This document shows positions 56,315-64,000 of a stretch of DNA of 64,000 nt, in pieces. This DNA comes from Pseudomonas alcaligenes (GTDB taxonomy: Bacteria > Pseudomonadota > Gammaproteobacteria > Pseudomonadales > Pseudomonadaceae): contig NZ_LZEU01000001.1 in the NCBI RefSeq assembly GCF_014490745.1, forward strand, positions 1,949,501 to 2,013,500. The letters are read 5' to 3'. Both the position numbers and the translations under genes were made by a program. Under the pieces are notes generated by a model. The model saw nothing but the letters and a program-made list of their open reading frames with translations, searched no databases and was not told the DNA's origin. Position 1 is the first letter of the stretch. Each line of letters starts with the position of its first letter.

Positions 56315-56365
56315 GAATATCTGGCACGGCAACACCAGATCGCCCTACGGCAAAGGTTCAAGGTC

Positions 56366-56773
56366 ATGAGTATCAGCTTCGAAAGCGCTCTCGGCATCCA
56401 CGAAAAGGCACTCAACTTCCGCGCTCAGCGTGCTGAAGTGCTGTCCAACAACATCGCCAACGCCGACACCCCGAACTACCGGGCACGTGACCTCGACTTT
56501 TCCGCCGTGCTGGCCGAGCAGAACGAGAAGGCCCAGGGCAAGCAGATCAGCCTGAGCCGCACCGACAGCCAGCACATCCCGGCCGACGGCCTGGAGCTGG
56601 CCGATCCGGCGCTGCGTTTTCGCACGCCGTTCCACCCGTCCATCGATCAGAACACCGTAGACATGCAGCAGGAGCAGTCCAACTACGCCGAAAACGCGGT
56701 GCAGTTCCAGGCCAGCTTCACCCTGCTCAACAGCAAGTTCAAAGGGCTGGTCAGCGCCCTGCGCGGCGAATAA
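56366..56773 (+). CDS. flgB: Flagellar basal-body rod protein FlgB
   Basis: A 135-residue proximal rod subunit. The flagellar axial signature AEVLSNNIANADTPNYRARDLDF lies at about residues 24-46, followed by the heptad-rich C-terminus (VQFQASFTLLNSKFKGL). First gene of the flgBCDE operon. Export is by the flagellar type III system without a signal peptide. Confidence 0.96.
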   Translation: MSISFESALGIHEKALNFRAQRAEVLSNNIANADTPNYRARDLDFSAVLAEQNEKAQGKQISLSRTDSQHIPADGLELADPALRFRTPFHPSIDQNTVDMQQEQSNYAENAVQFQASFTLLNSKFKGLVSALRGE

Positions 56774-56787
56774 GGGGAGATACCACC

Positions 56788-57231
56788 ATGTCACTCGCCA
56801 GTGTCTTCAACATCGCCGGTACCGGCATGAGCGCCCAGAGCACTCGCCTGAACACCATCTCCAGCAACATTGCCAACGCCGAGACGGTGTCCTCCAGCAT
56901 CAATCAGACCTACCGCGCCCGCCATCCGGTGTTCGCCACCATGTTCGAGTCGAGCATGGAAGGCGACCGCGGCTCGCTGTTCGCCGACCAGGACGAGCCG
57001 GGTCGTGGCGTACAGGTGCTGGGTGTGGTCGAGGATCAGAGCAGCCTGATGCCGCGCTACGAGCCGAACCACCCGGCCGCCGACGAGAAGGGCTACGTCT
57101 ACTACCCGAACGTCAACGTGGTCGAGGAGATGGCCGACATGATTTCCGCCAGTCGCGCCTTTCAGACCAACGTGGAAATGATGAACACCGCCAAGCAGAT
57201 GATGCAGCGCGTGCTGACCCTCGGTCAGTAA
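56788..57231 (+). CDS. flgC: Flagellar basal-body rod protein FlgC
   Basis: A 147-residue rod subunit with an N-terminal RLNTISSNIANAET signature and the C-terminal NVNVVEEMADMISASRAFQTN axial motif. It starts 14 nt after the flgB stop with a GGGGAG ribosome site. Confidence 0.96.
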   Translation: MSLASVFNIAGTGMSAQSTRLNTISSNIANAETVSSSINQTYRARHPVFATMFESSMEGDRGSLFADQDEPGRGVQVLGVVEDQSSLMPRYEPNHPAADEKGYVYYPNVNVVEEMADMISASRAFQTNVEMMNTAKQMMQRVLTLGQ

Positions 57232-57251
57232 GTCGCAGAGAGGACTAGGGA

Positions 57252-57926
57252 ATGAGCAGTGTAAGTGGCGTCAGTTCGGTACTCGACCAGTATCAGATCA
57301 AGGAAGACAGCGGTACTTCCAGCAACGAGCTGGGCAAGAACCAGTTCCTCGAGCTGCTGGTGGCCCAGTTGAACAACCAGAACCCGCTGGAGCCGCAGGC
57401 CAACGGCGAGTTCATCGCCCAGCTGGCGCAGTTCAGCCAGGTCGAGGGGATCGAGAAGCTCAACAGCAGCATGGACTCGCTGGTGACTGGCTATCAGTCG
57501 TCCCAGGCGCTGCAGGCGTCCTCCCTGGTCGGGCGCAAGGTCATAGTGCCGAGCGAGAAGGCGGTGGTGGATACCAGCGAGACCTTCAAGGGCAGCCTGG
57601 TGCTGCCGGTCACCAGCAGCAACGTGTACGTCAACATCTACGACAGCACTGGCTCGGTGGTGAACCGGGTCAACCTCGGCCAGCAGGCGGCGGGGCAGGT
57701 GAGCTTCATGTGGGACGGCAAGGACTCCAGCGGCAAGCTGCTGTCGCCCGGCACCTACAAGTTCGAGGCGCAGGCCACCTACGCCGATGGCACCAAGGGC
57801 CTCTACACCCTGCTGCCGGCCAACGTCGACAGCGTCACCCTGGGGCAGAACGGTGGCGAGATGCAGCTCAACCTCGCCGGCCTCGGCAGCGTAGCGCTGT
57901 CGCAGGTGCAGATGATCGGTCAATAA
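57252..57926 (+). CDS. flgD: Flagellar hook assembly protein FlgD
   Basis: A 224-residue hook-cap protein. The conserved N-terminal KNQFLELLVAQLNNQNPLEP is intact, followed by FlgD Ig-like and Tudor-like domains (FMWDGKDSSGKLLSPGTYKFE). It caps the growing hook and is discarded when the hook is done. Position 3 of the operon, 20 nt after flgC. Confidence 0.95.
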   Translation: MSSVSGVSSVLDQYQIKEDSGTSSNELGKNQFLELLVAQLNNQNPLEPQANGEFIAQLAQFSQVEGIEKLNSSMDSLVTGYQSSQALQASSLVGRKVIVPSEKAVVDTSETFKGSLVLPVTSSNVYVNIYDSTGSVVNRVNLGQQAAGQVSFMWDGKDSSGKLLSPGTYKFEAQATYADGTKGLYTLLPANVDSVTLGQNGGEMQLNLAGLGSVALSQVQMIGQ

Positions 57927-57970
57927 CTCACAGACGATAAGCGCCGGCAGTAACGGCAAAGGAGCATTCC

Positions 57971-59278
57971 ATGTCTTTCAATATCGGTCTCAGCGGTCTG
58001 CGAGCGGCCACCAGTGACCTCAACGTCACCGGCAACAACATCGCCAACGCCGGCACCGCCGGCTTCAAGCAGTCGCGCGCGGAGTTCGCCGACGTGTATG
58101 CCGCCTCGGTGCTCGGCACTGGCTCCAACCCGCAGGGCAGCGGTGTGCTGCTATCCGATGTGTCGCAGCTGTTCAACCAGGGCAACATCAACTACACGCA
58201 GAACGCCCTGGATCTGGCGATCAACGGCAACGGCTTCTTCGTCACCAGCAACAACGGCGAGGTCAGCTACACCCGCGCCGGCTACTTCGGTACCGACCGC
58301 GACGGCTACATGGTCAACAACTTCGGCTACAAGCTGCAGGGCTATGCGGTGGATGCCAACGGCAACCTGCAGAACGGCGTGGTCAGCGATATCCAGATCC
58401 AGACCGCCAGCCAGTCGCCCAAGGCCACCGAGAACATCACCCAGACGTTCAACCTGAACTCGACCAATACGGTGCCGACCACCACGCCGTTCGACCCGAC
58501 TGACCCGACCACCTACAACTCGTCGACCTCGACCAACATCTACGACACCCAGGGCAACGCCCACGTCTTCACCCAGTACTTCGTCAAGACGGCGGCCAAC
58601 ACCTGGACCATGAACGTGCTGGTCGACGGTCGCAACCCCAACGACCCGACCCTGACCACGCCCTACACCGCCAACGTGGGCTTCACCACGGCCGGTCAGC
58701 TGGATCTGACCACTCTCAGTTCGCCGGATCTAACGGTCAACGCCGACGGCACCATCAGCATGACCAACTGGACGCCGGCCGCGCCGGACAGTTCGGTGCC
58801 GCCGGTATGGAGCTCCAACGGTGCCACCGCGGCCGCCGCCGGGGTGACCCTGGATCTGCGCAACTCCACCCAGTTCTCCAGCTCCTTCGCGGTCAGTGCC
58901 GTCAGCCAGGACGGCTACACCACCGGCGAGCTGTCGGGCCTGGAAATCGACGACACCGGGGTGATCTTCGCCCGCTACACCAACGGCCAGTCGCTGGTGC
59001 AGGGGCAGGTGGTGCTGGCCAACTTCGCCAACGTGCAGGGCCTCACGCCGGTCGGCAAGACCGCCTGGGTGCAGTCCTTCCAGTCCGGCGAGCCGGTGGT
59101 GGGTACGCCGCGTTCCGGCACCCTGGGTGCCCTGCAGGCCGGCGCCCTGGAAGACTCCAACGTGGAGCTGTCGGATCAGCTGGTGAACCTGATCGTGGCC
59201 CAACGCAACTACCAGGCCAACGCCAAGACCATCGAAACCGAGAGTGCCATTACCCAGACCATCATCAACCTGCGGTAA
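57971..59278 (+). CDS. flgE: Flagellar hook protein FlgE
   Basis: A 435-residue hook subunit. N-terminal axial motif GLSGLRAATSDLNVTGNNIANAGT, central variable D1/D2 region rich in Thr/Asn, and the C-terminal SNVELSDQLVNLIVAQRNYQANAKTIET. Length is ordinary for Pseudomonas. The last gene of flgBCDE; the transcript ends at the UUCG-loop terminator. Confidence 0.96.
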   Translation: MSFNIGLSGLRAATSDLNVTGNNIANAGTAGFKQSRAEFADVYAASVLGTGSNPQGSGVLLSDVSQLFNQGNINYTQNALDLAINGNGFFVTSNNGEVSYTRAGYFGTDRDGYMVNNFGYKLQGYAVDANGNLQNGVVSDIQIQTASQSPKATENITQTFNLNSTNTVPTTTPFDPTDPTTYNSSTSTNIYDTQGNAHVFTQYFVKTAANTWTMNVLVDGRNPNDPTLTTPYTANVGFTTAGQLDLTTLSSPDLTVNADGTISMTNWTPAAPDSSVPPVWSSNGATAAAAGVTLDLRNSTQFSSSFAVSAVSQDGYTTGELSGLEIDDTGVIFARYTNGQSLVQGQVVLANFANVQGLTPVGKTAWVQSFQSGEPVVGTPRSGTLGALQAGALEDSNVELSDQLVNLIVAQRNYQANAKTIETESAITQTIINLR

Positions 59279-59332
59279 GTCTGGCGGAGGAGGCTTGCCG
59301 CCAGCGGCAAGGCCTCGCCGGCATGGCAGCGC

Positions 59333-59363
59333 AAGGGCTTCTTCGGAAGCCCTTTCGTTTTTT
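59333..59363 (+). terminator. UUCG-tetraloop terminator between flgE and flgF
   Basis: A 9-bp stem AAGGGCTTC/GAAGCCCTT closed by a TTCG tetraloop and followed by CGTTTTTT. It separates flgBCDE from flgFGHIJ. A second hairpin (CTTGCCG/CGGCAAG) lies just before it. Confidence 0.85.
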
Positions 59364-59405
59364 AAAGTTGTTTTAAATCAGTGTCTTGCGTTGATTTTTC
59401 GAGTC

Positions 59406-59421
59406 TGGCACGGGGCTTGCT
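59406..59421 (+). promoter_or_regulatory. Predicted sigma54 promoter of flgFGHIJ
   Basis: TGGCACGGGGCTTGCT is an almost exact -24/-12 consensus with correct 10-bp spacing, 56 nt before the flgF ATG. Confidence 0.88.
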
Positions 59422-59476
59422 CAATAGCCTGTAACAGAGCAGCGAGCGGCAATGGCCGCCCACCTCGGAGAAGACA

Positions 59477-60220
59477 ATGGACAAGATGCTGTACGTTTCC
59501 ATGACTGGCGCCAGCCAGAACACCATGGCTCAACGTGCCCACGCCAACAACCTGGCGAACATTTCCACCAGCGGCTTCCGTCGCGACTTCGAGCAGGCGC
59601 GTTCGATGCCGGTATTCGGCGAGACCTTCCCGGCTCGCGTGTTTGCCATGAGCGAGCGGCCTGGCACCGACTTCACCCCGGGTTCGCTGCAGGAAACCGG
59701 TCGCGACATGGATGTGGCCATCGATGGCCAGGGCTGGATTGCCGTGCAGTCCGCCGATGGCAGCGAAGCCTATGTGCGTACCGCCAGCCTGCAGATCGAC
59801 TCGCTGGGCCAGCTGCGCACCGGCAATGGTTTGCCGGTGCTCGGCAATGGCGGGCCGATTGCCATACCGCCGGAGCAGAAAGTCGAGATCGGCCAGGACG
59901 GCACCATCAGCATCCGTGCCCTCGGCGAGTCGCCCAGCACCATGGCCGAGGTCGACCGCATCAAGCTGGTCAACCCGGATCCGAAGACCCTGGAAAAAGG
60001 CCTCGACGGCCTGATCCGGGTCAAGGACGCGCAGCAGCCTGCTGCCGCTGACGCCAACGTGCGCGTGACCTCCGGCTTCATCGAGGCGAGCAACGTGAAT
60101 GCCGTGGAGGAGATGACCGCGATCCTCTCGCTGTCCCGCCAGTTCGAACTGCACGTGAAGATGATGCACACGGCCGAAGAAGACGCCACGGCCATGGCAC
60201 GCGTCATGCAACTCAGCTAA
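59477..60220 (+). CDS. flgF: Flagellar basal-body rod protein FlgF
   Basis: A 247-residue proximal rod subunit: N-terminal ANNLANISTSGFRRDFEQ, then the flagellar hook-basal-body domain with MDVAIDGQGWIAVQ, and the C-terminal SNVNAVEEMTAILSLSRQFELH. First gene of the second rod operon. Confidence 0.96.
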   Translation: MDKMLYVSMTGASQNTMAQRAHANNLANISTSGFRRDFEQARSMPVFGETFPARVFAMSERPGTDFTPGSLQETGRDMDVAIDGQGWIAVQSADGSEAYVRTASLQIDSLGQLRTGNGLPVLGNGGPIAIPPEQKVEIGQDGTISIRALGESPSTMAEVDRIKLVNPDPKTLEKGLDGLIRVKDAQQPAAADANVRVTSGFIEASNVNAVEEMTAILSLSRQFELHVKMMHTAEEDATAMARVMQLS

Positions 60221-60266
60221 TTACCAGCGCGATGTGCCGTAAAACCGGCGCTCGAGGAGAAGAAAG

Positions 60267-61052
60267 ATGATTCCGGCTCTGTGGGTCAGTAAAACCGGTC
60301 TGTCCGCCCAGGACATGAACCTGACCACGATTTCCAACAACCTGGCGAACGTATCGACCACCGGGTTCAAGCGCGATCGCGCCGAATTCGAGGATCTGCT
60401 GTACCAGATCCGCCGTCAGCCCGGCGGCCAGTCCAGCCAGGACAGCGAACTGCCGACCGGCCTGCAGCTGGGTACCGGTGTGCGCATTGCCGGCACCCAG
60501 AAGATCCATACCCAGGGCAGCCTGCAGACCACCGAGCAGCCGCTCGACCTGGCCGTCAACGGTCGTGGCTTCTTCCAGATCCTGCAGCCGGACGGCACCG
60601 TGGCCTATACCCGCGACGGCAGCTTCCACCTCAATTCCGACGGCCAGATCGTCACCTCCCAGGGTTTTGCCCTGGAGCCGGCCATCGTGCTGCCGGCCGA
60701 GGTGCAGACCTTCACCGTGGGTGAGGACGGCACTGTCTCCGTCACCACCGTCGGTAATCCGGCGTCGCAGGTGATCGGCAACATCCAGACCGCCGACTTC
60801 GTCAACTACGGCGGCCTGCAGGCGATTGGCAACAACCTGTTCCTGGAGACCGCCTCCAGCGGCGCGCCGCAGGTCGGCACCCCAGGCCTGACCGGCCTTG
60901 GCGTGGTACTGCAGAACACCCTGGAAAACTCCAACGTCAGCGTGGTCGAGGAACTGGTGAACATGATCACCACCCAGCGCGCCTACGAGATGAACTCCAA
61001 GGTCATCTCCACCGCCGACCAGATGCTGTCCTTCATTACGCAGAATCTTTAA
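60267..61052 (+). CDS. flgG: Flagellar distal rod protein FlgG
   Basis: A 261-residue distal-rod subunit, the standard FlgG length. Signature LTTISNNLANVSTTGFKRDRAEF, central PLDLAVNGRGFFQI, and C-terminal SNVSVVEELVNMITTQRAYEMNSKVI. It lies 46 nt after flgF. Confidence 0.97.
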   Translation: MIPALWVSKTGLSAQDMNLTTISNNLANVSTTGFKRDRAEFEDLLYQIRRQPGGQSSQDSELPTGLQLGTGVRIAGTQKIHTQGSLQTTEQPLDLAVNGRGFFQILQPDGTVAYTRDGSFHLNSDGQIVTSQGFALEPAIVLPAEVQTFTVGEDGTVSVTTVGNPASQVIGNIQTADFVNYGGLQAIGNNLFLETASSGAPQVGTPGLTGLGVVLQNTLENSNVSVVEELVNMITTQRAYEMNSKVISTADQMLSFITQNL

Positions 61053-61116
61053 TCCGCGGGCACCGGCCTAGGTCGGTACCGGCATAAAGCAACAAGAACG
61101 CCGTGAGGTAGTGGTT

Positions 61117-61830
61117 ATGAACCGGCTGATGTTTCTTCTCCCCCTGCTGGGCAGCGTGGCCCTGAGTGCCTGCGTCACGCCCCCACCGAAGCCGGACGAT
61201 CCCTATTACGCCCCGGTGCTGCCGCGCACCCCGCTGCCGGCGGCGCAGACTAACGGCTCCATCTACCAGGCCGGTTTCGAAACCAATCTGTATGACGACC
61301 GTAAGGCCTACCGGGTTGGCGACATCATCACCATCACCCTCAGCGAGAAGACCCAGGCCAGCAAGAAGGCCGGCTCCTCGATCGACAAGGACAGCACCAC
61401 CAGCCTCGGCCTGACTTCGCTGTTTGGCGGCGGCGTTTCGGTGGACAACCCGGATAGCGGCCTCAACCCGATTACCGGCGACAAGCTGGGCCTCAGCGCC
61501 TCCTACTCGGGTAGCCGCGCCACCGAGGGCAAGAGCGATGCCGACCAGAGCAACAGCCTGAGCGGCTCGATCACCGTGACCGTGGCCGAAGTGCTGCCCA
61601 ACGGCATCCTCGCCGTGCGCGGCGAGAAGTGGATGACCCTCAACACCGGTGACGAGTTGGTGCGCATCGCCGGGCTGATCCGCTCGGACGACATCGCCAC
61701 CGACAACACCGTGTCGTCCACCCGCGTGGCCAACGCACGCATCACCTACTCGGGCACCGGCGCCTTCGCCGACGCCAGCCAGCCGGGCTGGTTCGACCGC
61801 TTCTTCACCAGCCCGCTGTTCCCGTTCTGA
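61117..61830 (+). CDS. flgH: Flagellar L-ring protein FlgH
   Basis: A 237-residue lipoprotein. A signal peptide ends in the lipobox LSAC (Cys about 17-18). The core [28 protein letters not shown] and the C-terminal [16 protein letters not shown] are FlgH signatures. It forms the outer-membrane ring. The start ATG at 61117 was preferred to a GTG two codons upstream. Confidence 0.96.
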   Translation: MNRLMFLLPLLGSVALSACVTPPPKPDDPYYAPVLPRTPLPAAQTNGSIYQAGFETNLYDDRKAYRVGDIITITLSEKTQASKKAGSSIDKDSTTSLGLTSLFGGGVSVDNPDSGLNPITGDKLGLSASYSGSRATEGKSDADQSNSLSGSITVTVAEVLPNGILAVRGEKWMTLNTGDELVRIAGLIRSDDIATDNTVSSTRVANARITYSGTGAFADASQPGWFDRFFTSPLFPF

Positions 61831-61844
61831 GCAGGTAGCCGAGC

Positions 61845-62942
61845 ATGAAACGACTGATTTGCGCGCTCTGCCTGCTCCTGGCCAGTACCGCCCAGGCCGA
61901 GCGTCTGAAGGATCTGGCCAGCATCCAGGGCGTGCGCACCAACCAGCTGATTGGCTACGGCCTGGTGGTGGGGCTCAACGGCAGTGGTGACCAGACCACC
62001 CAGACGCCGTTCACCCTGCAGACTTTCAACAACATGCTGGCGCAGTTCGGCATCAAGGTGCCGGCCGGCAGCGGCAACGTGCAGCTGAAGAACGTCGCCG
62101 CGGTGTCCGTGCATGCCGAGCTGCCGCCCTTCGCCAAGCCGGGCCAGGTGCTGGACGTGACCATTTCCTCGATCGGCAACGCCAAGAGCCTGCGCGGCGG
62201 CAGCCTGCTGATGACGCCGATGAAGGGTATCGACGGCAACGTCTACGCCATCGCCCAGGGCAACCTGGTGGTCGGTGGCTTCGACGCCGGCGGCGCCGAC
62301 GGCTCGCGCATCACCGTCAACGTGCCGTCGGCCGGGCGGATTCCCGCCGGTGCCACGGTGGAACGGCCGGTGCCGAGCGGTTTCGACCAGGGCAACAGCC
62401 TGACCCTCAATCTCAACCGCGCCGACTTCACCACGGCGAAGAACATCGTCGACCAGATCAACGGCATGCTTGGCCCAGGCGTGGCCCAGGCCATCGACGG
62501 CGGCTCGATCCGGGTCAGCGCGCCGCTCGATCCCAATCAGCGGGTGGACTACCTGTCCGTGCTGGAAAACCTCGAAGTCGAGGCCGGGCAGGCGGTGGCC
62601 AAGGTCATCATCAACTCGCGCACCGGCACCATCGTCATCGGCCAGAACGTCAAGGTGCAGCCGGCGGCGGTGACCCACGGCAGTCTCACTGTAACCATCA
62701 GCGAAGACCCGATCGTCAGCCAGCCGGGGGCCTTCTCCAACGGCCAGACCGCCGTGGTGCCGAACTCCAAGGTGGACGCCGCCGAGGAAGCCAAACCGAT
62801 GTTCAAGTTCGGCCCGGGTACCACCCTGGACGAGATCGTGCGTGCGGTGAACCAGGTGGGCGCCGCTCCATCCGACCTGATGGCCATCCTGGAGGCGCTC
62901 AAGCAAGCCGGCGCCTTGCAGGCCGACCTGATCGTGATCTAA
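61845..62942 (+). CDS. flgI: Flagellar P-ring protein FlgI
   Basis: A 365-residue periplasmic ring protein with a signal peptide (about residues 1-18). Signatures: [30 protein letters not shown] at the mature N-terminus and the C-terminal [33 protein letters not shown]. It forms the peptidoglycan ring around the rod, with FlgA as chaperone. Confidence 0.96.
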   Translation: MKRLICALCLLLASTAQAERLKDLASIQGVRTNQLIGYGLVVGLNGSGDQTTQTPFTLQTFNNMLAQFGIKVPAGSGNVQLKNVAAVSVHAELPPFAKPGQVLDVTISSIGNAKSLRGGSLLMTPMKGIDGNVYAIAQGNLVVGGFDAGGADGSRITVNVPSAGRIPAGATVERPVPSGFDQGNSLTLNLNRADFTTAKNIVDQINGMLGPGVAQAIDGGSIRVSAPLDPNQRVDYLSVLENLEVEAGQAVAKVIINSRTGTIVIGQNVKVQPAAVTHGSLTVTISEDPIVSQPGAFSNGQTAVVPNSKVDAAEEAKPMFKFGPGTTLDEIVRAVNQVGAAPSDLMAILEALKQAGALQADLIVI

Positions 62943-62952
62943 GGAGGCTGCG

Positions 62953-64000
62953 ATGGATTCCCGAGTTCCGGCCGGCCTGGTCAGCGGCAAGCCCTACGAC
63001 AGCGGTGCCTACACCGACCTCAATCGCCTCAGCTCGTTCAAGGTCGGTGGCGACAGCGACAGCAACATCAAGAAGGTGGCCAAGGAGTTCGAGTCGCTGT
63101 TCGTCAACGAAATGATGAAGGCCATGCGCAAGGCGAACGAAGTGTTCGCCGAAGGCAACTTCATGAACAGCAACGAGAGCAAGACCTACCAGGACATGTA
63201 CGACCAGCAGCTGGCCGTGACCCTGTCCAAGAGCAAGCACGGCATCGGTCTGGCCGATGTGCTGGAGCGCCAGCTGAGCAGCCTCGCCAATGGCGGTGGC
63301 AAGGGCCGGGTCAATCCGTTCCCGCAGATGGCTGCCGATGCCGCGGCCAAGGCCGGTGACAGCGGCAGTGCCGGCAGCGTTGGCTTCAAGACCGCCGCCG
63401 ACGGCGTGCGCGACGACTCCAAGCTGCTCAACCAGCGCCGTCTGAGCCTGCCGAGCAAGATGACCGACCGCCTGCTGGCCGGCATCGTGCCGGCCAGCGG
63501 CGTGACCGAGGGCCAGCCACTGGCCGGCTCGGACTGGGTTTCCGAGTCGTCCAAGGCAGTCACCGAGAGCAAGCCGCTGAGCCTGGATAACAGCGATGCC
63601 GTCAGCGGTCGACGCGTGGCCCAGCCGCCGCTGGCCAAGGCCAAGTCGGCCTTCGCCTCGGCCGAGGACTTCGTCGCCACCATGCTGCCGATGGCCGAGG
63701 AAGCGGCGCAGAAGATCGGCGTCGATGCCCGCTACCTGGTGGCCCAGGCCGCCCTGGAAACCGGCTGGGGCAAGTCGATCATCCAGCAGGCCGACGGCAG
63801 CAGCAGCCACAACCTGTTCGGCATCAAGGCCCAGAGCGGCTGGGATGGCGATTCGGCACGGGTGCTGACCACCGAATACAAGGGCGGCAAGGCGGTCAAG
63901 GAGGCGGCGCAGTTCCGCACCTACGACTCCTTCCAGCAGAGCTTCAACGACTATGTGAGCTTCCTGCAGGGCAATGGCCGCTATCAAGAAGCGCTGGATG
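62953..64000 (+). CDS. flgJ: Flagellum-specific muramidase FlgJ (truncated by window edge)
   Basis: The first 349 codons of FlgJ. The N-terminal rod-capping domain contains VAKEFESLFVNEMMKAMRKANE. A long linker follows, and then the C-terminal glucosaminidase (GH73) domain begins with the probable catalytic glutamate in AQAALETGWGKSI. The enzyme locally opens peptidoglycan for the rod. It starts 10 nt after flgI with an AAGGAGG ribosome site; the stop codon lies outside the window. Confidence 0.93.
   Translation, partial: MDSRVPAGLVSGKPYDSGAYTDLNRLSSFKVGGDSDSNIKKVAKEFESLFVNEMMKAMRKANEVFAEGNFMNSNESKTYQDMYDQQLAVTLSKSKHGIGLADVLERQLSSLANGGGKGRVNPFPQMAADAAAKAGDSGSAGSVGFKTAADGVRDDSKLLNQRRLSLPSKMTDRLLAGIVPASGVTEGQPLAGSDWVSESSKAVTESKPLSLDNSDAVSGRRVAQPPLAKAKSAFASAEDFVATMLPMAEEAAQKIGVDARYLVAQAALETGWGKSIIQQADGSSSHNLFGIKAQSGWDGDSARVLTTEYKGGKAVKEAAQFRTYDSFQQSFNDYVSFLQGNGRYQEALD

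Overview
The window is about 64 kb of uniformly GC-rich, gene-dense DNA with the gene order of a Pseudomonas (gammaproteobacterium) chromosome. The evidence is the Pseudomonas-type cti, nfuA, rmf/pyrD/rlmKL and flgZ-flgN-flgM-flgA-cheV-cheR-flgBCDE-flgFGHIJ blocks. There is no prophage, insertion sequence, CRISPR array, tRNA or rRNA gene that I could recognise. Nearly all of it looks like core or soft-core chromosome; the new observations are mostly regulatory.

Layout. 1-9.6 kb: tail of an unknown gene, the cis-trans fatty acid isomerase cti, a Tsx-like porin with an adenine deaminase, nfuA behind a good IscR-type box, a GlxA-type regulator/DUF1272/MFS cluster, two small proteins and speE. 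9.7-16.9 kb: an orphan periplasmic binding protein, a chemoreceptor gene split by an in-frame TGA, a VOC protein, a CmoB-like methyltransferase, an LTA-synthase-family transferase and an AraC-type regulator. 17.0-22.6 kb: a ppk2/yiaV-like/yiaW-like operon, then a Baeyer-Villiger monooxygenase/esterase/SDR operon. The AraC gene and the monooxygenase operon share an identical bipartite upstream motif. 22.9-33.4 kb: rraB, DUF6685-like and DUF2835 proteins, pyrD, rmf with a structured leader, rlmKL, a CHASE-PAS-GGDEF protein, dacB and yggL. 33.5-41.4 kb: an HD-GYP protein, a FUSC protein, dgt, a diguanylate cyclase and an EAL protein. 41.5-48.6 kb: a yqjDEK-like membrane operon, an ammonium transporter with a sigma54-type promoter, an OprD porin, and a TetR-controlled metallo-hydrolase/PNPOx-like/GST operon. 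48.7-64 kb: a DUF5610 protein with a sigma28-type promoter, a glutaredoxin-like protein, a gamma-glutamylpolyamine synthetase-like protein and the flagellar block, ending inside flgJ.

How it works together. Motility dominates the right third. The rod/hook genes are split into flgBCDE and flgFGHIJ by a terminator, and each unit has its own sigma54 -24/-12 site. flgA also has a sigma54-like site. flgM, with flgN and flgZ, has a close match to the FliA (sigma28) consensus. Five or more c-di-GMP-related proteins (two GGDEF, one EAL, one HD-GYP, one PilZ) lie within 25 kb. No clearly new defence or mobile system was found. The best leads are the shared AraC motif, the DUF5610 gene as a FliA-regulon candidate, the split chemoreceptor, the rmf leader RNA and the PPK2/YiaVW linkage.
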